From: Ligula intestinalis
Lineage: Eukaryota > Platyhelminthes > Cestoda > Diphyllobothriidea > Diphyllobothriidae
Direction: 5' to 3'
Length of the DNA stretch: 64,000 nt
NCBI GenBank assembly: GCA_036362985.1
Contig: JAYGXS010000001.1
Coordinates: 13,389,193 to 13,453,192, forward strand
The position numbers and the translations under genes were made by a program. The notes under the pieces are model-generated. The model made no database searches. It was not told the DNA's origin and worked only from the letters and a program-made list of their open reading frames with translations. This document shows, piece after piece, positions 56,899 through 64,000 of this stretch (position 1 is the stretch's first letter; every line of letters starts with the position of its first letter).

Positions 56899-59150
56899 CA
56901 ATGGAGTCCGGTTAATGTGGACACCTCCGTTCCAGGCCAACTGTCCATATTAACCGGTTGTCCACATTAAGCGAACTGACCCCAAACCAGTCGTTTCTAC
57001 GTATAAAAAACAGAATTTTGCATCTGAATGAAGTTTTATTGAAAGAACATGCTCAGTTTTGATTGCTTTGGTGGAAACTTTTCTCTTAAAGCTCCCCTAA
57101 AGTTCTTTATCACAGTGTCAAAATTCTCCACATCAAAACCTTGTTGTCGATGCCCCGTTTCGAGTACGGCCAATGCCGCCCTCATTTCTTTTGATGAGAC
57201 TAGGGGCTCGAATTCTTCGTCTTCCTCTTCAGACTCTTCTTCCTGCTCGTCTGGAACCTTCTTGGCATCTGCAACTGCTTCGGCGAGTTCACTTGTCACC
57301 TCCTCCAGTGTTGCCTCCTCGGCGACTTCGGCATCGTCGTCGATTGAAACCCACTCTAGAAAACTCTCGATCCTGTCCTCTGTCACGTCTTCTGGGATTG
57401 GAATCGCGACTTTATTCTCTGCAACTTCCTCTTTAGTGGTGACGAAGCCCCTTTTCCTCCAGAAATTTACGATTGTCTCCGACTTCACCTTTTTCCACGA
57501 AGTGCTCAACATCTCCATGGCCTGAAGAACGTCAATCTTCTTCACAACGTTGTGAACCAAACGCATGCCAGTCTCATCGTCTTCCACTAGGTCTTGGATG
57601 ATCTGCAAAATCTCTCGCCGGATTGCGGTCCGAAAGAAGGCTTTAAGAGATCGAATGATGCCCTGATCACAGGGCTGCAGAACTGAAGTTGTGTTGGGTG
57701 GCAAAAATCGAAGTGTGATGTTCCTCAGTCCTTCGACTCGAGTGTGGGCACTGCAGTTATCTGCCAAGAGAAGGATCTTGCGCTTCTAGCGCCCCATTTC
57801 GAGGTCATGTTCTCGTAAGAAATTTTCCCACAGCCCAGACGTCATCCATGCGTTCTTCCCGAATGCGTAATACACTCCCGATGGAATGTTCTCTCCTTTT
57901 AAGCACCTTGGCTGCTTTGATTTCCCGATCACAACAAGCGGCAGTTTTTCTCCTTCCAGACTGCACGTAACCAGAGCGGTGATTTTGTCCTTCGCCGTTT
58001 TGAATCCCTTTGCCGACTTCTTTGACTTCTGGGTCAGGTACGTTGAGTCTGGAAGTGCTCGAAAATAAATTGCTGTCTCGTCAGTGTTGAAGAAGACATC
58101 CTTGGGTCGAAACTGCTTCAACAGGTCAAGCCAATCTTTCTTGAGGAAATCATCGGCTCTGGTGGTGTCGGCTTCTGCTGCCTCACCACGCAGAGTCACA
58201 AAGACGAGTACATTCCTCTTCTTCCACCTCAAAAACCACCCTACGGTGGGAGTGAAGTTGACTCCCGCTACTTCTGCGATTTTCGCAGCCTTCTCCATAA
58301 GCAGCGGACCATTGAGAGGGATGTTACGATCGTGGCCCCAATGATAAAACTGCAAAAGTGCTGCCTCGATATCCTTGTCCTTTCCATATCTATTGCGTTT
58401 CTCTGCAGGGTCTTATTCATCTTCTGAAGCCTCACGACGAAGTTCCTCCTCTTTTTTCACCAATTTTCCCAACATCGACTTGGAAACTCCAAGCTGGTCG
58501 GCTGCCTCTCGAAGACCAATTCGGGGTGACTGCTTCTTAAGGTAAGGGAACTTGTCCAAAACATCCTGTTTCTCTGTTAGTGTTCGATCCTTTCGCTTCC
58601 CCATTTGGAAAAGAAGGGAAAGAAAGATTGCAGGAGTCGAAGAACGACAGTCAAAAACACTTCACTTTCTCATGATCAGCCTCCACACGTACACAACCAC
58701 AGGCAAACCAACAGAAAAGCTTTGTGCACTGTTCATCTGAAGCAAAACTTTCAGAACAGGACGCGGGAATTCCCCGCCGCGGGCGATTTGGACTGCATTT
58801 TGACAAAATCTGTGGGAAAGCAGATAAGGGAGACATGGGTGAGGATACGGGGGCAGGGCAGAGGGAGTGGAAATAGCCTAGATGACGTATTGGCTGCCTC
58901 CTTAGACAACTGCACCTCACAACTGTGGCGAACAGGACGCGGGAATTCCCCGCCGCGGGCGATTTGGACTGGATTTTTGACAAAATCTGTGGGTCAACCG
59001 ACCGGTTGACAGCTTGGTGCTGTCCGCATTAAGCGGTGGCTGTCCAGATTAACCGGAGGATTTTACTATGGAGAAATTCCGTTCCTGGCCAACTGTCCAC
59101 ATTAAGCGGTTGTCCACATTAACCGTGTCCACATTAACCAGACTCCACTG
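56899..59150 (-). mobile_element. Tigger/pogo DNA transposon, almost complete
   Basis: 2252 bp with TA on both sides. Left end CAATGGAGTCCGGTTAATGT; right end, reversed, CAGTGGAGTCTGGTTAATGT. Sub-terminal GGTTAATGTGGACA or its complement occurs several times at both ends, typical of transposase binding sites. It carries one transposase frame (57036-58604). In the 5' leader a ~62-bp block starting GAACAGGACGCGGGAATTCC is repeated at 58754 and 58930. Confidence 0.9.
57036..58604 (-). pseudogene. Tigger transposase with two nonsense codons
   Basis: 522 codons in one frame, broken only by TAA at codon 64 (58413-58415) and TAG at codon 273 (57786-57788). N terminus: CENP-B-type helix-turn-helix (LTEKQDVLDKF...QLGVSKSMLGKLVK). 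Then the second DNA-binding helix set (AGVNFTPTVGWFLRWKKRN). DDE/D core: D175 in FFNTDETAIYF, D282 in LADNCSAH, D313 in VLQPCDQGIIRSLK; the last two are 30 residues apart, as in pogo/Tigger. An acidic C-terminal tail (EEESEEEDEEFE). Codon 313 is intact, so the decay is recent. It cuts and pastes DNA at TA sites when functional; not functional as read. Confidence 0.9.
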
Positions 59151-59589
59151 TATAATGAAAAGAATTTGCGCAGTCCCTTGAGTGTGATCACTGCTTCAAT
59201 TGGGGCGGCACCGAGGTGATCGCCATGGCTACCACGAGACAAGCGAGAGACTTCCCCGAAGCGTGACACTCGAGCCCGACGAACAGTAACAGACACGTCG
59301 GCTTCGATGGTTTGCGTGCACGCCTCACTGACTCGCATCCACAACAGTCGCGTATCAATAACCAGCCGAGTGGAACTGCACTGATGCGGTACCCCCGCCC
59401 CGGAAACGTGAACCCTGTGTGACTGTCACCACCCCACCCCACCCCACCCCAACACTAACTGTAACATGGCTATCCTCTCAACCTCTCTGCTGTGAACACC
59501 TGCTACCTGCCTTCCCCCATCAAACACTCTAGTGCGACAATCCTATTCCCCATATTTCCTTTAGTCTAACGACGGGCCGGGGCTACCTG
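59151..59589 (+). mobile_element. PLE C-terminal remnant, broken
   Basis: Frame from about 59180 reads ECDHCFNWGGTEVIAMATTRQA, a stop in the FLEAWHS equivalent, then SNRHVGFDGLRARLTDS. Sister of 17800-17991. A (CCCCA)n run at 59432-59449 and the GTGCGACAATCC tail follow, again as in that copy. Confidence 0.65.
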
Positions 59590-59745
59590 CTTGAAAAGGC
59601 ATGAGTACAACACGCTTTTTCGAAACCTTTCTTTCTTGTAAAGAAGAAAAAGACGCGATCACTGGAACGACAATCGTATAACTCGAAACTTTCGGCTTCA
59701 TACCAGAGGCCATCATCAGAGGAAATGCGAAAGCGGAAAGCGCGG
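59590..59745 (-). ncRNA. hammerhead-like motif in PLE terminal repeat
   Basis: Minus strand: CTGATGA (59719-59713), a hairpin GGCCTC-TGGTAT-GAAGCC with one mismatch, then GAAA (59693-59690) and GTTTCGAG. The consensus core is unchanged. As in the copy at 723-756, one extra base lies before helix II. Downstream GATTGTCGTTCCAGTGATCG matches the wording of the other PLE tails. The host remnant is at 59151-59589. Confidence 0.5.
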
Positions 59746-60233
59746 GCATGTTTTTGCAGCCTACCTACAATAGTGTTTATCATTAAGTGATAGCAAATAT
59801 GCGAAGGAAAAAAACAGAGGAATAGGTACCCCCGGATAATTTTGGGCTAAATGCCAATGGGCGACCTGAGGTTTCTGGTCATAATGAGGATACGGGACTA
59901 GGTATCGAAAGCTAGTTGCTGTAGCGACAAAAGAAGGATCCCAAATCAAAAGTCAGGGAAGACAGACTGAAATGGCACAGCTTTATTGTGTTAAATTAGC
60001 CTTATGAGAGCTGCTACAAGCGCCGCCCTCTCTCTCGGACGCGATTGGACGCACTCAACAGGAGCCCTGGTTTGGCCAGTGGCCATTGCTGTCTGAGACG
60101 TCAAATCAGGGTTCTGTGCACAATCGATCTGGTGTCTTCAGGCTTTTACAAACAACCTGGGATTCAACCTGATGATTGAAGTGCTCTAAGCACAAGAACT
60201 ACTTAGAGTCTACAAGATCTCACAGGCTAGCTA
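59746..60233. other. no recognised feature
   Basis: Nothing recognised between the PLE remnant and the mariner. Confidence 0.4.
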
Positions 60234-61017
60234 CAAGGTGTCCAAGAAGTAACTGACACTTTTGATTTGCCAATAAAACGAAAACTATTAACGCTAGGAT
60301 ATTGAAACTTGTTTTATTCGAAAGAAAAACCTTTTTATTTTTTTATTAGAAGTAGGTTTTGAACATAATGGCTTTTAAATGATGGCCATGGTTGTTTTGA
60401 CAACTTAGGGCTCGTTTCTTTGTCGTTTCCACAGCGCTCCTTAGTGTTTCAGGCGATATTTGTCTGATTTCAGAACAAATTTTGTTTTTAAGTTCTTGCA
60501 GATTTGTTGGATTTGTTACATAAACCCTTAACTTCAGGGATCCCCATAAGAAGAAAGCGCATGGTGTCAAATCTGGAGATGGAGGGGGCCAAGAAATGTT
60601 ACCAAATCGTGAAATCAAATGATTTGGAAAGCACTCATTTAACAAAGTTATCGTTTCTCTTGCTGTATGGGCCGTGGCTCCATCCTGTTGAAACCAAGTA
60701 TTACGTAGGCCATGTCTCTTAATTTCAGGAATTAGAAATTCGATAATCATAGTTCGGTATCTGTCGCCATTAACTGTTACTGTTGCACCAGCATTAGTTT
60801 CAAAAAGTATGGGCCAATCACATTGGAAGCAGTTATTCCGCACCACAACGGCTTACGAAGAGAATGCAGCGGCCTTTCTTGAATTTCTCTTGGATTTTCA
60901 TCGCACCAAATTCTAGAGTGGGTTTTCTTTCGAATAAAATAAGTTTCCATATCCTAGCGTTAATAGTTTTCGGTTTATTAGCAAATTAAAAGGGTCAGAT
61001 ACTTCTGGGACACCCTG
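60234..61017 (-). mobile_element. mariner-like element, DD41D type, internally deleted
   Basis: 784 bp between TA dinucleotides. Long inverted ends of about 90 bases: CAAGGTGTCCAAGAAGTAAC on the left and, reversed from the right, CAGGGTGTCCCAGAAGTATC. They share AAAACTATTAACGCTAGGAT and TTATTCGAAAG. A full element would be about 1.3 kb, so the 5' half of the transposase gene is deleted. Confidence 0.9.
60346..60920 (-). pseudogene. mariner transposase, C-terminal half, catalytic D lost
   Basis: From 60846 the frame reads NTWFQQDGATAHTARETITL and ISWPPPSPDLTPCAFFLWG. The second catalytic D is D55; position 97, 42 residues on, should be the last D of a DD41D triad (usual TPCDFFLWG) but is A. 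Just upstream in another frame lies RIWCDENPREIQERPLHSLR and PLWCGITASNVIGPYF, so one frameshift separates the pieces. The N-terminal DNA-binding domain is gone. DD41D is the spacing of the 'rosa' group. Confidence 0.85.
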
Positions 61018-62009
61018 TATAAGCAAACTCACATTCAAAGTCAGAGAGGGCAGCTTGTTTTGCCTAAAGTTGTCCTTTACTTGGGGATTGATTCCATCTT
61101 CTCTCGAAGTATTCAAACATTAAGAGTTTAGGGGGAGGGGAATTAGTAGCAAGTCAGATTTTGATTCTCTTCCCAAAATCACACTCCTTAAAAGCAAGTT
61201 CAAGTGGACTGAGAGCGTTATTAAAAGATGAATGCTTTGTATGATAGTTCACGGCACAAGTTGATAGTAGTGCTTCAGAAATTTTATGGCAACAAACGTG
61301 ATATTACCTTGAGAACGGACGGCGTGCGTCATCTACCATGCACTTATAATTGCCAGCACCAGTGCTGGTTTAGTTAACTCCAAAATGCATGGTGTCACGA
61401 AGCAGTGTGGCGTAAGTCTTGTTAGCGTAGGCTAGGTTTCCACCAATCGAAACTTCGAACGGCGATGTCCACCGCATAGGTACAACCCTAGCCGCTGCGA
61501 ACTTCGGCCCCAGTTCCGTAGGGAAGAGAATCAATGAAAAGTCAGATGAGGAATTTCATTGGTTCTGTACAGAGGTAATGAAGAATAGATTGGAGGAATT
61601 TGACAGTCGGACGAGTGCACAATCACTTGCAAGAGGGCCGCGTCGGAATTTTATGAGGGTGGGAGTCATCGCAGGCTCCACAGGGCGGTCCGTGTTTGTG
61701 TCTGCCTCGACGATGATTGGTCAGACCGGATTAAATAAAATCGAAGAATGCGCCACTGCTAGCAGCTGCAAGATGTTGAGTGTTGGCGCAGTTTGTGGAA
61801 CCTTTCATTAGCTGTCCCCACATGCAAATAGATAAATGCAATCAAGTGACTTAATGTGTGACGTGGCGCCGGTGGTGGAAACACTACAGGCTCTACCGCC
61901 ATCTGCTTACTCAGGCTCTGCTTCCTTGACTTTTCTGATATCACGAATTCTACCGTGATCCACGGCATGGGGAAACCTAGCCAAACGTGTCGGCTCCGAC
62001 CGCGAGAGC
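61018..62009. other. no recognised feature
   Basis: Nothing recognised; short open frames only. Confidence 0.4.
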
Positions 62010-62540
62010 CGCGTACGCTATCTCCTGCCCCCAGTCCACTTGACTTGCTTATGACACCGGACCCAGATAAAATAGGGTGGAAGGGTGCAGTAGATGCAGC
62101 GCAAGTGCACGGTCAATATCCCCTAATTCACGCGCAAGTCGCCGTGGAGGAACCTGCTGTAACTAGCTCGCGTACAAGCGTACTTTCTTGAAATCCCGCA
62201 GATGTTGATCTCGACGTCTAAGAACAGCCAATCGGAGTTGCCCCACTGATGCCTTTTGGGCCGGCGACCAATAGTAAGCCTGCACGCGTGAATTGCTTCC
62301 TCTGCCCACTGCCTGAATGCTGTCAAACCAGCACTTGGAACCTCCCGGCCTCCTGACTGGTCGTATGCTCTCCAAGTCAATCTACTTCCATCTATTCTTG
62401 GTCCCTCTGTGTACACAATATACTGTTCGTTATATGCTGGCCTCCACTGACAACTCCTCTAATAATTAAAAAATGGTCTGAAGATCGCAGTTACTAAGTT
62501 TAACTCACTTAACCCCCTGCGATAAAAAAGTGTCAGATAC
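62010..62540 (+). repeat. copies of two dispersed families
   Basis: 62010-62165 is a copy of the 8095-8580 family (ACACCGGACCCAG, GTAGATGCAGCGCAAGTGC, CTAATTCACGCGCAAGTCG). 62150-62540 is a copy of the family at 49230-49640. Their adjacency suggests both may be parts of one larger element, though the other copies are not adjacent. Confidence 0.45.
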
Positions 62541-62843
62541 GACAGCTTAACGGTCAGATGTAAAGCCTACTGCATTTCAGTAATGCGTAACAAAGATACC
62601 AGTAATGCCTCAATCTTCCGGGGCAGACACTCCTGCGCCAGAATTCGAAGGCTAGCCGTGCTCACCGACGCTATGTTTGTCCGTTTTGCCAAGTATCGGT
62701 TTGCACTCAGGTGTCCTAATACGTCAAGGTCATTCGGTGTGTAACGAGCGCGCTTGCAACAGACATATTAAGCGTCCTGGCCGGCGTAAGGGTCTGACGT
62801 CAGGGACTGAGGTCGTGCCGACGTCACTGAAAAGTGCCTAGGG

Positions 62844-63079
62844 CCGGGGTTGGCAACCTCTTTAACTCAGAGAGCCAAGAAAGCGAATATTTGGAAATAT
62901 ATTTTCGAAAGAGCCATATAGTATATTTTAAAATAATTTGGCCTGATGATTGTAACGATCCGAGTACAACCCACTACTTAGACCCCTAAAGAGTAACCAA
63001 AATCATAAAATCTGAAGTTTCTGAACGAGCCATACGCGATCATCAAAAGAGCTCACGAGCCATGGGTTGCAGACCCCTG
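62844..63079. mobile_element. 236-bp hAT-type MITE with 8-bp target duplication
   Basis: Perfect 8-bp direct duplication GCCTAGGG at 62836-62843 and 63080-63087. Inverted ends CCGGGGTTGGCAACC and, reversed, CAGGGGTCTGCAACC. Sub-terminal GAGAGCCA and GAGCCA words on both sides are typical of short hAT elements. No coding. Confidence 0.9.
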
Positions 63080-63087
63080 GCCTAGGG

Positions 63088-63669
63088 TAACCGAAGCATA
63101 GCCACACAAGTCGGCCGAAGACGCCAGTGCCTAGGGTAATTGAACGCGTGCGCACGTGAATACGCTTGACTAGACAAAGAACACTTTCAAATAATAGGCC
63201 TTGCCAGATGATACGAAACCTCGAGACTGTAGCTTCACGTCGTACGGACGTGGGTGTGGCCCTTGTGGCTCAGTTTACGGCCACGTGACCGCATGCCCAC
63301 ACCTGAAGAGAATTTGGTGCGTATCTAACAGGAAATGCTTATTTAAATAACCACATATTTGCACGCGATAATCAAAATGACAAATAGAACCAACAGAAAA
63401 CAAGAACTGCGCAAACGAACTTGCAAATAGACGTACAAATAAATTTAAATTTAGAGGTTAAAATAAAAACAGGGTTTGCTTTGATTTTTTAAAACTCGCA
63501 ATAGTTTCCGATGCATTTAGAGAGATACTATATCACGATAAGCCGTATGTCGCTTAAACATAAATCGATTTCAAAATAAAGTTACCTAAAACTACAAATA
63601 AATAAAACTTATTAAGTTCAACAGTAGTTTATGTAGTGCACTCCATTAATCACTAGTCCCAGCATATTG
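63088..63669. other. no recognised feature
   Basis: The target word GTGCCTAGGGTAA recurs at 63131, so the hAT insertion site lies in a small local duplication. Otherwise AT-rich with nothing recognised. Confidence 0.4.
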
Positions 63670-63955
63670 CCCTATGAAAACGGTGGTTATAGGGTTTAAT
63701 GGGTGGGGAATTAGGATACGCAGTGAAATTTACTTAAGCGACTGAGAAGAAGAAGCAACTGCTATATGCAGTCTTATTTTACAGTATTTAGAAATTTTGT
63801 TGATTTATATCCTTAGATTTTCCTTATCTGTATTAACTTTTAACGTATTGCGGGAAAATCCGATTATCAAATTGAAGATTTATTGAAATCCCTCAAAAAT
63901 AGAAATGGTGGTTAGGAGGTCGTCTACTTCAACTTAACTGAGGTCCAACTTACCG
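63670..63955 (-). repeat. dispersed repeat, copy B of an inverted pair
   Basis: Reverse-complement partner of 4190-4460. The most conserved end is GAAAACGGTGGTTATAGGGT through GAATTAGGATACGCAGTG; the middle has small insertions (AGAAGAAGAAGC). Unclassified. Confidence 0.75.
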
Positions 63956-64000
63956 GTCTGGAGTGAGATTAGGATAGTCAGCGGCGTAGAGCGCCGCGAA

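Noticed and set aside
57049..57525. 158-codon plus-strand frame rich in Ser
   Set aside because: Antisense shadow of the acidic Tigger transposase tail.

Overview
The window looks like nuclear DNA of a flatworm, most likely a diphyllobothriidean tapeworm (Spirometra/Dibothriocephalus/Schistocephalus type). This is inferred from the RTE-type LINE, the Penelope-like elements (PLEs) with GIY-YIG ends and hammerhead-like motifs, degenerate CCCTAA blocks, and eukaryotic splice sites including introns of about 30 nt. There are no operons, Shine-Dalgarno starts, rRNA genes, credible functional tRNA genes or CRISPR arrays. Most long open frames are chance or transposon-derived.

The main cellular gene is on the minus strand. 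It runs from at least 40541 down to a stop at 14247 and a poly(A) signal at 14127-14132. I assembled it from splice sites and codon phase. Ten exons are well supported, three more are possible, and the 5' exon(s) were not found. The predicted protein is helical and leucine-rich. It matches, from memory, the layout of FIRRM/C1orf112 (DUF4487 family), the partner of the FIGNL1 ATPase in RAD51 regulation. The identity is tentative; the gene structure is stronger.

Layout: 1-800, a PLE 3' end with a hammerhead-like motif. 1.3-1.8 kb, an inverted pair of tRNA-like SINE copies. 2.9-5.6 kb, tandem repeats, a telomere-like block and dispersed repeats. 8-13.5 kb, repeat-family copies, a Tc1 remnant, one possible plus-strand exon and a 406-bp MITE. 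14.1-40.5 kb, the FIRRM-like gene, whose introns hold several PLE pieces, a 175-bp MITE, a tRNA-like plus hammerhead-like SINE, a 31-bp minisatellite and a 3.3-kb RTE LINE. 40.5-53 kb, mostly unexplained sequence with a LINE tail nested between inverted PLE repeats. 53.5-63.1 kb, a 420-bp foldback element, a nearly intact Tigger element, PLE remnants, a decayed DD41D mariner and a hAT MITE with a perfect 8-bp target duplication. A repeat at 63.67-63.95 kb is the inverted partner of one at 4.19-4.46 kb.

The only functional relationship the sequence supports is that one conserved gene carries many selfish elements in its introns. Several of these share a hammerhead-like core, which suggests related PLE and SINE families.
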